Source: Podochytrium sp. JEL0797 (Eukaryota; Chytridiomycota; Chytridiomycetes; Chytridiales; Chytriomycetaceae). From it: 46,208 nt of DNA. Shown here piece by piece: positions 1 through 10,785 of the stretch; the first letter of the stretch is position 1; every line of letters begins with the position of its first letter. The stretch is from contig JADGJG010000088.1 of NCBI GenBank assembly GCA_027596195.1, positions 1-46,208 on the forward strand, read 5' to 3'. Position numbers and translations under genes: made by a program. The notes under the pieces are model-generated. The model searched no databases. It was given only the letters and a program-made list of their open reading frames with translations, and was not told where the DNA came from.

Positions 1-73
1 CCCCCCCCCCCCCCCCCCCCCCCCCCCCGCCGCCCCCCCCCCGCGCCCCCCCCCCGCCCCCGCCCCGCCCCCC
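1..73. repeat. C-rich contig end
   Basis: Positions 1-28 are pure C and the run continues to 73 with a few isolated G. Read outward, the 3'-ending strand is G-rich, as at the other end of the window. It is either a real G/C homopolymer tract that broke the assembly or a poly-G sequencing artefact. It is not a telomere repeat that I recognise. Confidence 0.9.
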
Positions 74-167
74 GAGATTTGGTGGCAGAGAGGGGTGGCA
101 CGCAGAGGGGTTGCCTCAGTTTTCCTTATCAGGTGCTCGCAGCTAATCTCCGTTTTTTTTTCCGCAG

Positions 168-1074
168 CATGTCGGGATTCCTTCACAAACTCAGCGCCCC
201 AACCCCACACGACACACACTCAACCTTCAAACTGCGATTCTTTCTCCTCGACCAACACGCGAACCTGTTCCTCTTCAAATCCAACACGAACCCGAACGCC
301 ATCCCCGTCACGTTCCTCCCCGTTTCAAACTGCACGAGCAGTATGACAAACTCCATGGAAACGGGGGAACCCATGTTTCTCCTCAAAGCGCAAGGCACGG
401 GACTCGGGCCTGATGGAAGTGTGGTGTCTCGCACGTGGACGATTCGGTTCCCAGAGCAAGACACGTTGTTGGTTTGGATCAGGTCTCTGCAACGCGGGAT
501 TCAAGAGAAACAGCGACAACAACAGCAGCAACATCCAATTCCATCTGTGGCCCATCATGCACACGCGGGGCAAATGTATCATACCCCGCCACCGACGACG
601 CAACGCACGAGTTTTGAACCTCCGCGGTTCTTGGAGGCGCGGTCCAATTCTGTGAGTGGGAGGAGCAGTGGGGGGGAGAAATCGGTTCGGTCGAATCTGT
701 CGTCGGCGTATAGCGGTGGGCAAGGGATGATGAGTCCCGTTTCGGTCGCGTCTGACTTCCTCTCGCGCGATGGCAGTGGGCCCACTGATCCAATGAGTCA
801 TGGATATGCCTCGGCGTATGGCGAATACATGGTCAAACAGCGGGCAGCCACAGCAGAACGTTCGCGTGGGGTGCCGGAGCAGTATCACGGGGCCAAGATG
901 GGGGGATTCGATGAACAGAGGGAGGCACTGTTGAGGAAGAGCAAAGAAGCCGAGTATGCGGCGATGGATCGGCAGTGGGTGTTGAATCGTGACAAGGCCA
1001 AGGAGGAGGAGAAGCGGATGAGGGAGGAGGCGAGTGCGACGGCGGCCAAGATGAAGGCGTCGTTGGGGTTGTAA
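168..1074 (+). CDS. PH-domain array protein 1 (5' exon missing)
   Basis: Second exon of the first array member; the first exon lies beyond the contig start. The exon opens after a polypyrimidine tract and CAG at 165-167. One base completes a codon, then Met-Ser-Gly-Phe begins the PH-like domain (about 110 residues), which ends in a helix with the hallmark Trp in VWIRSL. A Gln/His/Ser-rich linker and a charged C-terminal helix follow, ending KMKASLGL. That tail is shared with array members 2 and 9, so these three form a subgroup. The visible part is 301 residues. An open frame continues upstream to 79 but would be intronic, because all spliced paralogues have their intron here. PH domains bind phosphoinositides or protein partners; the ligand cannot be read from the sequence. 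Confidence 0.8.
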
Positions 1075-1239
1075 GATATGGAGTTCATTTTTTCCTGTTC
1101 ATTATGTAATTCTCGAGTGAGAGCCAGGGGAGGGATGCGGGCATCACATCGAAAAAAATTGGGGCTGACCCAAATTCAAATCCCAAAATTTCATTCCACT
1201 TTGTGCACGCGAGAAATTGCCCCGGAACGATCGACCCCA

Positions 1240-2482
1240 ATGAACCTTGGCCAGATCCCCGCCATGGCGCGCGCCCACAGCAACGGCAGCTCAAATGCAT
1301 CTCCCACTTCTCCCTACCAACCCGTCTTCCGCGGTAGCAACAGCCACATCCTGATGGACCAGCGAGTCGACAGCGCCGTCTCCGCCACGGACTTTTCCAA
1401 ATCTATCCCAGCCACCTCGAGCACCTCCCGCCTTGAAGCCCTCATGGCAAGTCTCACCGAATTCAGCCTGCGTGATTCCATCGTTCCCGGCACCCCTGGC
1501 AGCGGGATCAATGAGATTCACCGTAAAGCGAGCCACGATAGCGCCATGAGTGGTGTTCCTGTTTTTTCGCGGCGCGGATCGAGCTCTGCATCTGTGGGCA
1601 GTGCTAGGAAGCGGTCTAAGAGCGTGAGCCGTTTGTCCGAGGACACGATTCAGGCCATCACATTGGGGCAGTTGCAGGGAGGCCAATCCACGTGAGTAGT
1701 TTTTGTGTTTTAATCATTCGTTGTTTCGTGTGGGGAGAGGGGAATCAATCCCAATTAAATTCCTGGTTGATAGAATGAGCGCACTGCTGTTCAAATTGAA
1801 CGCCGCGTCACCAGCCCCATCCGGCCCAGACAAATGGAAACTCCGTTTTTTCGTCCTCGACCACCAAGCCAATTTGTATATTTTCAAAGCGAACCCTCAC
1901 TCCCAAAGTCTCCCCATCACGTTCCTCCCCGTTTCCGCGTGCTCTGTCGCGTTTGATGAGCAAGAAAACAGCTGGCTCTTGTGTGTCTCGGGTGATGGGA
2001 TCGGCGCGGGAGGACAAGTTGTGCAACGGAAATGGGTTGTCAAGTTTGGAGATGAAGAGACAGTGGGGATGTGGGCGAAGCGGATCCATCGCGTGGTGGG
2101 TGGGAGTGGCGGTGGTGGTGGTCGCGGGGAGAATGCGTCTTCGCTGCCGAGAAGCGAACGCAGTGGTACAAGTATTCACAGCAACAGCGGGGTGGGAGGT
2201 GGTTTCGAGTCGCAGCACGCGTATGGGATTTCGCAGCAAGAGTATTTGAGGAAACAACAAATGATGGCACTCGAGCGGCATCGGTTGGATCAGATGCAGC
2301 GGTGGGCGGAAGAGGATCGCGCGAGGGCTGATTTGGAGAAACAATTGCGAGTTTCAAAGGATGTGGAGGTGTCCATGATGGATCGGAGTCAGTTGGCGAG
2401 TGAGGCGTTGAGGGCCAAAGAGATTGATAGGAAGACGAAAGAGAAGGCGGATAAAATGAAGGCGTTGATGGGGTTGTATTGA
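1240..2482 (+). CDS. PH-domain array protein 2
   Basis: Exons 1240-1691 and 1774-2482 encode 386 aa; an alternative Met lies at 1264. Exon 1 is Ser-rich, carries a helix-like motif (RLEALMASLTEF) and ends with TLGQLQ shortly before the intron. The phase-2 intron starts GTGAGT and ends TAG, and Thr-Met-Ser-Ala starts the PH-like domain. The domain includes KLRFFVLD in an early strand and MWAKRI in its last helix. A Gly/Ser-rich linker leads into a charged coiled-coil tail ending KMKALMGLY, closest to members 1 and 9. The open frame extends up to 1078, but that is only 4 nt after the stop of the previous gene, so I chose a downstream Met. Probable cytosolic or membrane-peripheral adaptor; the function is inferred from the fold only. 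Confidence 0.8.
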
Positions 2483-2680
2483 ATTTGAGAGTAGAGATTT
2501 TTTGTAATTGCGATTTGCGATTGGAACTCGGAAAGTGATCCCGCAAGAAATTTTAGTTTCTGGGCTTTCAACACATTCTTTCTTTTAGTCCTGCTAGAAG
2601 GCTAGACGAGGGGGGGCCTTCTTTGCTTGTTAAGTTGATTGTTGTGTTGGATTCCAATCAGTGGGTGGCGCCAAAGACAC

Positions 2681-2688
2681 GCACGTGC
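2681..2688. promoter_or_regulatory. GCACGTGC palindrome, array gene 3 promoter
   Basis: Perfect 8-bp palindrome containing the CACGTG E-box core, 81 bp upstream of the ATG at 2769. The same 8-mer lies upstream of array genes 6, 7 and 9. CACGTG is the classic site of bHLH factors of the Cbf1/Pho4/USF type; binding here is an inference. Confidence 0.5.
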
Positions 2689-2768
2689 GAAGTGTGTCAA
2701 ATCTGCAAATTTTCACGGTCAGAGGGGAAAGCAAAAAAATCACCCCTCACTCAGGGCCTTACTTAGTA

Positions 2769-3203
2769 ATGTCCGCGCCCACTTCGTCTTCGCCACGGCC
2801 CATCCTCAGCACGACGCGCCAGGCCTTGGCGCAGCGCAACTTTGACGCCGCCACGGCGACACTCGCCGATTCGCCGTCGCCGCCAACGTCTTCTTCCGGC
2901 GCGGGCGTCTTTGTCTCGTCGCTCCGAATGGCGCGCTCAGTGTCCGCAGAGTCGTCAAAGTCCGCGGCCGCGGAAGACAGAGACGCAAAGATGCGCGAAA
3001 TGCACAAGCAATACCTCGACATGCAGATGACCATCAATGCTGAAAAGTTCAGAAAGCAGCAGCTGTTGCTGCAAGAAGAGCAGGACAGATTGGACGCAGA
3101 GGCAGTGAAGGCCCAAGATGTGGGCATCCCCATGGTCCGCAAAGTCTCCAAGAAGCCACGACCGTTCTTTGGCTCAGAAATGTACATTCAGGGCGCCTTT
3201 TGA
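2769..3203 (+). CDS. PH-less array protein 3
   Basis: Single-exon gene for 144 aa, starting at the Met after an in-frame upstream stretch that shows no family similarity. The N-terminal 75 residues are Ser/Ala/Pro-rich, like exon 1 of the neighbours. They run straight into the coiled-coil tail motif (MREMHKQYLDMQ), which matches the tails of members 4 to 8. No PH domain and no intron are present, so the protein looks like a paralogue whose intron and PH segment were deleted. The reading frame is intact across the whole length. AATAAA lies at 3272-3277. Whether it is expressed is unknown. Confidence 0.65.
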   Translation: MSAPTSSSPRPILSTTRQALAQRNFDAATATLADSPSPPTSSSGAGVFVSSLRMARSVSAESSKSAAAEDRDAKMREMHKQYLDMQMTINAEKFRKQQLLLQEEQDRLDAEAVKAQDVGIPMVRKVSKKPRPFFGSEMYIQGAF

Positions 3204-4528
3204 AACTCACTCCTTTACGCGCCTTTTTACTTTTATTGGTTGTAGATATGTCGATTTTTGAAATCATAAATAATAAACCCGAACTCTCTTTCTGTTGTCC
3301 TGTGCTACGAGCTGCGATAATGGTTGTATTTTTTTCCAATCTCATCCGAACCCTGCCTGCCCGATCAAATGGCGATGAGACAAGCCCTTCGCGTTCTCTT
3401 CCGCGCATCTTCTAATGGCCATGTTCAACTTTCAAACATCATTCCGATCAGATTCCAAACAGATCTTGTGGCGGTGTATCAATTCCTTCCCCTCCTCCGA
3501 TTAGTAAACCGGGAATATCCGGAACGACGGTCAGCTGGTTCGAACTCTAGCCCTTCTATGAAATTTTCCAGGTTGTTTCTCTGCTGCGGGCTCGCTTCTC
3601 TGCTTTTTTTTTCTTTCCACCATCTGGATGATCGCCCAAAACTTGCCACCTTTCTTCACACCACGACTCCAGATGGATACACGAGACACTATGGCTGCGG
3701 CTCCCTGTTGCTGATACTGCGAGCGGCTCAAGGCTTCAGCCCGTTCTACACAAGACGATACCATCTTCCAAGACGTTTACACAGACTACTACAATACAGC
3801 CTAGCAAGACGTATACACAGACTACAGACGATTTAGACTGCCCTGTTCCGACATCTAGACAAAAGTAATGCCAAGCGGCGCATTGTCGGACACGAAGACA
3901 GACTAGACAAGAATTACATATACTGTTTCTTACACTTAAACCGAATAAACTGTATATATCAAAAGATTCGGTCGCCACCTCCGAAAAGGAGTTGAGTTCA
4001 ACAATAGAAGTGTGATATGGTGCTGACAGTTCGCACCCCCGATTCCCCACACGCAGAGGTGGGATTCTACCGTACTATTGGCCGCCGATTGTCATTGTTG
4101 GAGTCAAGGAGGAGTTGCGTTGGCGTAGGGGATCGGAGGGGTAAGTCCACGAAAAGTCACGGCACTTATACCCCTTTCCCTCGTAGTTTTCGAATGAAGG
4201 AGGAAGTATATGCGACTCATCAACCGGCGGACAAGGTGTTAGGAGGGAAATGATGGGCGGATCTTGTCCGTCTCGCCTAATCAGCGCAACATATCGAATT
4301 GATTGCAAATCGACCTACCTCTAAAATTGTTTTTTAATCTTCTTTGGTGGCAGTAGCCCCCCAATTTGTTTTAACGTCGGGAGATTTCTGGTTGAAGACC
4401 TCTGGGGGCTGGGGTGGCGTTTCGGTTGCAAATTGGGAGGGAGTGGCAACTTCGATTTCCCCGCGTCCTGACATCCAGCTCAAAATCGGGGAAAAGATCT
4501 CCTCGAAAGTCCCATCTCCAGTAACCCA
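3204..4528. other. Longest gene-free stretch within the PH array
   Basis: No convincing gene. A 170-codon plus-strand frame at 3324-3836 has no family similarity, and its end is made of a direct repeat. The first part holds the 3' UTR and polyadenylation signal of array gene 3. The last part (about 4330-4528) is presumably the promoter of array gene 4. The interval may mark a lost array member. Confidence 0.6.
3770..3825. repeat. Short direct repeat, two copies
   Basis: A 20-bp unit (AAGACGT, then T or A, then TACACAGACTAC) occurs at 3770-3789 and 3806-3825, differing at one base. Related AGACTAGACAAGA-like sequence continues to about 3915. It is probably simple-sequence expansion in intergenic DNA. 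Confidence 0.7.
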
Positions 4529-5696
4529 ATGACTCTCGACCAACCCAGCGACTCGCCACACTTCCACTCGTCCCCTCCGAGTGTCAAGATTGACACGCTG
4601 CTCGTTTCCATGAATGTATCCGAATTCGTTGCGAATCACTACGCTTCGCTCGATTCTGTTTCCTCGGAGCTCGATGGAATCGCCATCAGTCAAGGACCAG
4701 TGCAGGATCCAAATGCAACGGAAACTGGCAGTTCTTATGACGCCGGCAGCTCCTGGCCCATGCACGACGCCAACGAGAGTCAGCCATCCTTGCACGATCT
4801 GCAGTTGTCCGGATCTACGTGAGTTTGCCCGCGTGACCTAGTCGCTCAATTATTTTTCACTCAATTCACTCATAAAATCCAGCATTTCCGGCTTCCTGTG
4901 CAAACTGGATGTTTCGCAAGACTCCACATCGCCATCCTGCTGGAACGAGCGCTACTTCGTCCTGTCCGAAACCGGTACGCTCTACCTCTTCCGCAGCAGT
5001 ATCGACGAACAAGCCCAACCCCTCGCCCACCTCCCACTCGCCACCTGCTTCGCATTCATTGACCCCGAACACGACTCCCCCATTCTCCGCGTGCAAGCGC
5101 GCGAATCGCCACGTTCAAGCCTCAAACGCACGTGGACGCTCAAAGCCCCTAATGAGGACACGCTGTCCCTCTGGGCGCGTAGTATCAACCGTATTATTGC
5201 GCCGGATGCGACGTCGAGTATTCGGAGACCGCGGTCTTCGAGTGTGGCAAGTCCGAGGTTGAGTTCCGCGAGTACTGCGAATGGCAGTATCACGAACGAC
5301 GGGTACCTCTCCTCTCCCGTTTCAGACGACTTTACGATCCTGGTGAGACGTCCAAGTGCTGTTGCGGGCACCGGTTCCACGATCCTAATGCGCCGCAACG
5401 ATTCCATCAGCTCGAATGGAATCAACATTGAAGAGCGCGAGGCGTTGATGCGTGCAAAACACCAAGAGTATCTTGTCGCGCAGAAATCGATTCAGCGGGA
5501 TCTTGTGGCCAAGAAGGAGATTGCGTTGCGGGCGCAGTTGGAGGAGAAGGCGAGAGTGGAGGCTCAGAAGCAGGCTGCAATTGATTTGGAGAATCAAAAG
5601 AAGTTGGATGCGGCCAAGAAGAAGCGGATGGATGAGAAGCAAGATCGCGTCAACATGATGATGGTTTCAGCCAACTGGAAGTTTGTAAACATATAG
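4529..5696 (+). CDS. PH-domain array protein 4
   Basis: Exons 4529-4818 and 4883-5696 encode 367 aa. Exon 1 has the short helix motif (IDTLLVSMNVSEF) and ends LHDLQLSGS before the phase-2 intron (GTGAGT to CCAG). Thr-Ile-Ser-Gly-Phe opens the PH-like domain; note Ile instead of Met, so translation cannot start at exon 2 here. WNERYFVLSETGTLYLF forms the early strands and LWARSINRII the final helix. A Ser-rich linker leads to a long coiled-coil tail (REALMRAKHQEYLVAQ) rich in Lys, Glu and Ala. The gene fits the array gene plan completely. Role and ligand are unknown. Confidence 0.82.
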
Positions 5697-5815
5697 CTCG
5701 GTTTTTCTTTTCTGTTTTTTCCTCCTTTTCCCTGTAACATATATTTGAAGTGGAAGGTTGAAAGCTTCTGATGACGCGTGCGCGAGTCAATAAATGAAAA
5801 ATTTGGAAAAATTTA

Positions 5816-6776
5816 ATGAATTCTGATTTCCGCAGCAAGTTCATCTCGCGATCCCCATTGCCACGCTCCCCTCGGAAAGACTCTCTAAACTTGGATCTGG
5901 GGATGCCCCTTCCAACAAGATCCGACGGCAGTGACAGAAGCTCTGCCTTGTCATCACCTCGAGAAAGATCCATCAGATCTTCGACTTCTAGCGATACTTC
6001 ACATACACTGGTACAAAGCCCAATCAGCTGCGACATGGCTGGCGGACTCAGAATGGCAAGACGTGAAGTGCGCAAGGCGAGCCTTGAATACGTCAAGCCC
6101 CTGTCGGCTTTGCGCGCCACCCAATTAACGTGAGAGAGACTTTATTTGAACTTGCCCTCTGTCGTTCTGCATTATCCTGACATGGCATTTCGTCGATCGC
6201 AGGGTTTCGGGATACGTCGAAGTTTTGACTGACTCATCATGGACCAAGCGCTTACTTGTCATGTGCCAAGAATCCCTCTTGCACATGTTCGAAACGGGTC
6301 AAGATCCTCAAGCGCTTCCTATATCGTCAATGCGCATCATAACCTGTTCTTTGAAACTGATGAACCGCATGCAGATCCTCACCTTGGTGGGTGAAAATGG
6401 CGTTACATGGGTTGTACGCTGCATGGATGAAGACATCGCAAACCACTGGACCGGTGCAATCACGTGTTTCACGCATGTCAAAATCAAATCGGTTCCTCAA
6501 GTCGGCCGTTCCGATTCCGCGTCGACTTGTAAAAGTGAGGGTCCGTCGGAGGAACGGCGAGCGGAAATGCGGGCCATGCGTGAGCAATATATTGCTGCGC
6601 AAGTGGAAAAACGACAGGAAGCTTTGTTGGTCCGAAAGCAAAACGAGGAGCGCGAAAAGGTGCGGTTGGATGCTGAGAAGTTGAGAAGAGAGGCCGAAAA
6701 GAAGCAGCTGGACGATGGTCATGCAAAGGAACTCGTGGAGAAATTTCAAAAGACGTTGGGCATTGGGTTCGTTTGA
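5816..6776 (+). CDS. PH-domain array protein 5
   Basis: Exons 5816-6129 and 6203-6776 encode 295 aa. Exon 1 is Ser/Arg-rich with several SPR-type motifs and ends SALRATQL before the phase-2 intron. Exon 2 starts Thr-Val-Ser-Gly-Tyr. This PH-like domain is the most divergent in sequence of the set but keeps the strand pattern and the Trp of the last helix (NHWTGAI). The tail begins RRAEMRAMREQYIAAQ and is a strong coiled coil. The linker between PH and coil is much shorter than in members 1 or 9. No GCACGTGC is present upstream; a GCGTGCGC sequence lies near 5775. Confidence 0.78.
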
Positions 6777-7122
6777 GTTGTATGGTTCCAAACCCTTGTG
6801 TAAATGTTCATTCTGATTATTTAAATTGAATTATTATATATTTTGAGGTGAGTGGAGGTCGAGGAGTATAGTGCGGTTCGCGAAGTCGAAGCCGGGCCGC
6901 GCGACCTGCCCAGTGTGCTGAATGACATTCCGTTCGGTCCATTCATTCCAGGACAACTTCAGTTCACCTCGTGGGGGGCACGTGGTGGAAAAGAATTGCG
7001 ACGTCTGGCGTGCGCTTTTACGGGGGCGATTTCGCCTTCGCACGTGCTATTTTTTTGGCGGCTTCAAATTGAAAATTTGGGGGTGAATCCCATACAGAAA
7101 GAAATCAACCCAATAATCTATC
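6777..7122. other. Intergenic, promoter of array gene 6
   Basis: Begins with the AT-rich 3' UTR of array gene 5 and contains the GCACGTGC element. A plus-strand frame at 6852-7148 overlaps the next start codon and shows no family similarity, so I read the interval as non-coding. Confidence 0.6.
7040..7047. promoter_or_regulatory. GCACGTGC palindrome, array gene 6 promoter
   Basis: Perfect palindrome ending 76 bp before the ATG at 7123, followed directly by a T-rich stretch. It has the same core and nearly the same distance to the start codon as the element of array gene 3. Confidence 0.5.
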
Positions 7123-8086
7123 ATGTCTCGTTTCCTCGCACGCATTGACTCCTCTGGTGACGTTCCCGAGTGGGATGGGCAGGTCACGCCAACTTCTGAG
7201 TACGATCCGTACTCTGAATTCCAAGAAAGCGATATCGCGCTTGCGAGAGCAGGACGTTCCATGACCGTCGATTCAAACCAACAACGTGCATTCGCTACAT
7301 CGCGATCGACTTCGCGCGACGTGAGGGTACTCACATTGGCGCAAACGCAAGCAACGTGAGATTTTTTGATTGTATGTCGGCACTTAAAAAGGTTTCTCAT
7401 GCCTCTCTGCTATTCACAGTATGTCAGGATACCTCGGCAAATCCAGTGCTGACGCGGAGGGCGGCTGGATGCATCGCTTCTTTGTCCTCTCCGACGACGG
7501 CAGGGTCCACGCCTTCAAGTCCAACTACGACCGCAACGCGATCCCACTCTCGTCTCTCCAAGTCGAAAACTGTGTCACGTTTTTTGACTTTCAAGAACAA
7601 GCCTGGATTCTCAAGATCCAAGGTGAAGGACTCACTGCGGCCAGGAAGCGAAGCTGGAGTTTGCGGTGTCCCGATGAGGGCAGCATGGTTCTGTGGAGTC
7701 GGAGCATCATTCGAGTCATCGACAACAACTCGACTTTTGGTGGGTCCCCCATCAAGAGCGTCGCGTCTTCTTTCTCCAGCGTGGAGCCACCGCGGCTTCT
7801 CCGTTCCGGCTCCAACTCTTCTTTGAGAAACGCCTCGGCCATGGGTCGATTCGTGAATGACGACCGCCAGGCTCAGATGAAGAAGCAACACGAGGATTAC
7901 CTGCTGCTCCAGCAAGAAACGGCAGAATCGAAACGCCAGGCTTATCTCGCGAAGAAAGCCGAGGAGGATGCTGCCGAGGCCGCGAGGATTCAGATGGAAG
8001 CTGATTTGAGAGCTGCTGAAAAATTGAAGTTGAAGAGCGGTGGGAACAAAAATCGCCCACCGAATGCTGTTTGGGGTCGCGCGTGA
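7123..8086 (+). CDS. PH-domain array protein 6
   Basis: Exons 7123-7355 and 7420-8086 encode 299 aa. Exon 1 is short (77 residues) and ends VLTLAQTQAT across the phase-2 intron. The PH-like domain begins MSGYLGKSS, contains WMHRFFVLSDDGRVHAF and closes with LWSRSIIRVI. A Ser-rich linker leads to the tail QAQMKKQHEDYLLLQQ, predicted coiled coil, with a basic end containing NKNRPPN. AATAAA follows at 8115-8120. It is one of the cleanest examples of the array gene plan. Confidence 0.84.
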
Positions 8087-8213
8087 ACAACTATATGTGA
8101 AATAATACTTGTGAAATAAAGAATAACTAATGGATTAATTTGTGGTGCTTTGATATTTTGCTTTGCCGACTGCGCTTTGGGCCCAGAGAGGCCTCCAGGC
8201 CTGGGCACGCACC

Positions 8214-8221
8214 GCACGTGC
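8214..8221. promoter_or_regulatory. GCACGTGC palindrome, array gene 7 promoter
   Basis: Perfect palindrome starting 36 bp upstream of the ATG at 8250 and followed by GC, as in array gene 9. This is the closest spacing to a start codon among the four copies. Confidence 0.5.
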
Positions 8222-8249
8222 GCTGTTATAATCAAATAAAAAATTCAAC

Positions 8250-9323
8250 ATGCCCGAGCCAACGCTGTGGAGCTCCTCACCGTCATCCCGTCTCCAGAAG
8301 ACAGCCTCTGGCGCCTCGATGCCGAGCCTGGAACACTCGGCGTCGAGACTCGAAAGCTTGATGCTGTCAATCTCGCTGTCGGAGTTCTCCGAAGACGTCG
8401 ACATCAACCCAACATCACCACGCAACCTCAGAGAAGCAACTATCGCATACAATGCCTCTCTGAGGTCTGGTCGCAGCTTCACGTCGGGGCACAACTCAAT
8501 GCGCCGAACTGGAAGCATCTCCACGATGAATTCGGAGGACTCGACCCTTTGGGCGGAACCGCTCACACTGGACCAAGTTCTTCAGTCGAACCCAGAGTGA
8601 GTTGTATCTTCTTGTCTCTTTCAGTATCGATTCATAAGCTCATTACATTCGTTCAGCATGTCGGGATGTCTCTCCAAATTCAACAATGACGTCGGCCCAG
8701 GTAGTTCTTGGACTCAGCACCTCTTTGTCCTCTCCTCAACCGACGGCAAGCTTTACGAATTCGCTTCCAACCATGACCTGTCTGTCGTACCCAGTGCAAC
8801 ATTGCCTGTCGCGTATTTCTCGCCGTTTTTCGACAGCGGAGAGCAAGCCTGGATCCTCAGGGTCGAAGGGCGAAGCTTGAACCCGGACACCTTGAAAAAG
8901 CCAACGTGGACTCTCAAATGCGACAACGAGGCTTGCATGATAGAGTGGAGCCAGTACCTCGAGCAAGCCGTGACCAAGAACACGCGCGCGTTGAACCGCA
9001 ATTCTGTGGAGTGCAGCCGAGACAGCGGAGATTTCCACCGGCTTTCTTTTCAAGCACAACCTGCATTCCAGTTGGTGCAGTCGAGGGCCATGTCGCGGCA
9101 GAGGTCTTCATCGAACGCGTTGTCGCCAAAGATTCCGAATCCAGAGCGACAATCTCAGATGAAGCTCATGCACGAGCAGTACATGAGAAATCAACAAGAG
9201 AACGCGGAGCGAAGGCGGAGAGAGTATCTCGCCAGGAGCGGTGGCGCAACAATGGGCCGAAACTCGCAAGTCGTCGTTGTTGGACAAGCGGGCGGAATGG
9301 GAGACGAGGGAGATGAAAAATAG
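8250..9323 (+). CDS. PH-domain array protein 7
   Basis: Exons 8250-8596 and 8657-9323 encode 337 aa. Exon 1 holds the helix motif (SRLESLMLSISLSEF) and ends LTLDQVLQSNP before a phase-2 intron that yields Asp-Met-Ser-Gly. The PH-like domain runs from CLSKFNNDVG to EWSQYLEQA. The tail begins RQSQMKLMHEQYMRNQQ and is Arg/Glu-rich. The last 30 residues are Gly-rich and less structured. Exon 1 resembles that of array gene 2, although the tails belong to different subgroups, so exons 1 and 2 may not share a single history. Confidence 0.83.
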
Positions 9324-9735
9324 AAATACGGAGGATACCTTTGCTGCTAGAAAGTTGAATTAGTAGTTAGAAAATTAGATTTCGTTTTTGCACGTTTCGA
9401 TAAATTAAACATCGAGATGTTTCTTTCGATATATTGCGCGCATCTTTTAATTAGCCTTGCATTTTTGTGGCATTTTTGATGAAAAGGTTGTATAAAATCG
9501 GGGAGGAACGCTCCCTCCCCGCGATCCAGCCCGCGATCTCCTTTCAGATCTCATTTCCATCTCAAAGTAACCCCACAGACCCTTACCATCATGTCCGGAT
9601 AAACTCGACAAGCCCATGCCGTGCGTCTCTCGCTGCATCTCTCTCCGTCCCTCATGGGTGGCGGGAGAGATCTCGCGGCTGCAAAATTCAAGATCAAACT
9701 GGAAAAATCTTGAAAAAACATCTCCAAACCGCCAA
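9324..9735. other. Intergenic, promoter and 5' UTR of array gene 8
   Basis: Holds a TATA-like element and a three-codon upstream frame (ATG TCC GGA TAA at 9591-9602). An in-frame Met at 9616 could extend array gene 8, but the extension shows no similarity to other family N-termini. Confidence 0.55.
9491..9498 (+). promoter_or_regulatory. TATA-like element of array gene 8
   Basis: TATAAAAT preceded by TTG, 245 bp upstream of the chosen ATG at 9736. It would place the transcription start near 9520 and give a long 5' leader containing a minimal upstream reading frame. This is a sequence match only. Confidence 0.35.
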
Positions 9736-10681
9736 ATGTCGCCCCCCACCGCCCCCTCGATCGTGCGCCAAGCCAGCACCTCGCGTAGCCGAGCCAGCTC
9801 TTCCTCCAGCAAGGCGCCTGGACCTTCCAGAGAGAGCCACAAGCAACTCGAGAGCATCACAACACGTCTGGACGACCTTTTGCATTCGCTCGAAGACTTG
9901 GATGATCGGAGCGAATCGTCCACTGCCCGCACAAGCGCATCTAGCCAATCATTCGAAAAGGCACACCTGTCTCCTTCCGAAGCGCAGCAGACGCTTGCCC
10001 AAGTTCAAGCCGCGCAGTTCACGTGAGTCGTGAGATCTTGATTGGATCAAGTTTTGAAAAACATCTGCTGACGCTTTTTATTGCAACAGTTTGTCTGCCA
10101 AAATGTCCAAAGTGTCGTCTATTACAGACGAAGGAACTCAGTGTCTGTTTGTGTTGGGACAGGACGGCTCCGTTTATCAGTTCGACGCGGACGCTTCCCA
10201 GGACTCCCACCCACTTTCTCTCCTCCTCACAACAAGCTGCAACGCTTACATCGACGATGTGGAATCTATCTTTGTTCTCAAGCTGCACAGCGATTCCTCC
10301 TTTCCCTCGCGCCACTGGAACCTCAAATCGGACGAGGAAACTGTGACGCTCTGGCATCGGAGCCTGTCTCAGTCTCTATCAGGATTGATGTCCAGATCCC
10401 CTTCTTCCCCTGGAATCACTTCCACCAAGGTCTTCTCTCGAGTCAATTCCATCTCGAGCTCCAAGACTGTTGTCAACGAGGAACGCGTGGCCCAACAACA
10501 GGCGCGCTACCAGGAATACATGCTTTTGCAGCAGGCCAATGCCGAGAAGTTCAAGATTAAACGGGCCGCCATGGATCAAGAGCTGGCTCAGATTGAAAAA
10601 GCTGCTGAGGCGCGACGAATTGAGAAGGAGCGGGCCATGAAGGCTAAGGCGGAGATGATGATGGATGCGTTCATGTTTTAA
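9736..10681 (+). CDS. PH-domain array protein 8
   Basis: Exons 9736-10022 and 10090-10681 encode 292 aa. Exon 1 is Ser-rich, has the helix motif (TTRLDDLLHSLEDLDD) and ends TLAQVQAAQF. The phase-2 intron is followed by Thr-Leu-Ser-Ala-Lys-Met. The PH-like domain is shortened in its first loop (GTQCLFVLGQDGSVYQF) and closes with LWHRSLSQSL. The tail begins RVAQQQARYQEYMLLQQ. The start is chosen at the Met nearest the family-like sequence; Met at 9616 is possible. It lacks the canonical glycine after Ser at the exon 2 start, as do members 2 and 9. Confidence 0.78.
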
Positions 10682-10785
10682 ATGTTAGGATTGTATATTT
10701 TCGGCTGTCGTCTTCTGGTATTCTTGTATAAAAATTATTATCTGTGTGAATTTTGATGGAATTTTGATATCGCGCAGTGATTGGA

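Noticed and set aside
325..888. 187-codon minus-strand frame within array gene 1
   Set aside because: It lies antisense to the PH domain and linker of a gene with clear family similarity; the frame follows from codon bias and has no recognisable features.
3467..3550. tRNA-like stretch (GGTTCGAACTC near 3538)
   Set aside because: A B-box-like string is present, but I could not find a matching A box, acceptor stem or anticodon arm.
3324..3836. 170-codon plus-strand frame in the largest intergenic gap
   Set aside because: No similarity to any family, unusual composition, and its C-terminal part is a short direct repeat.
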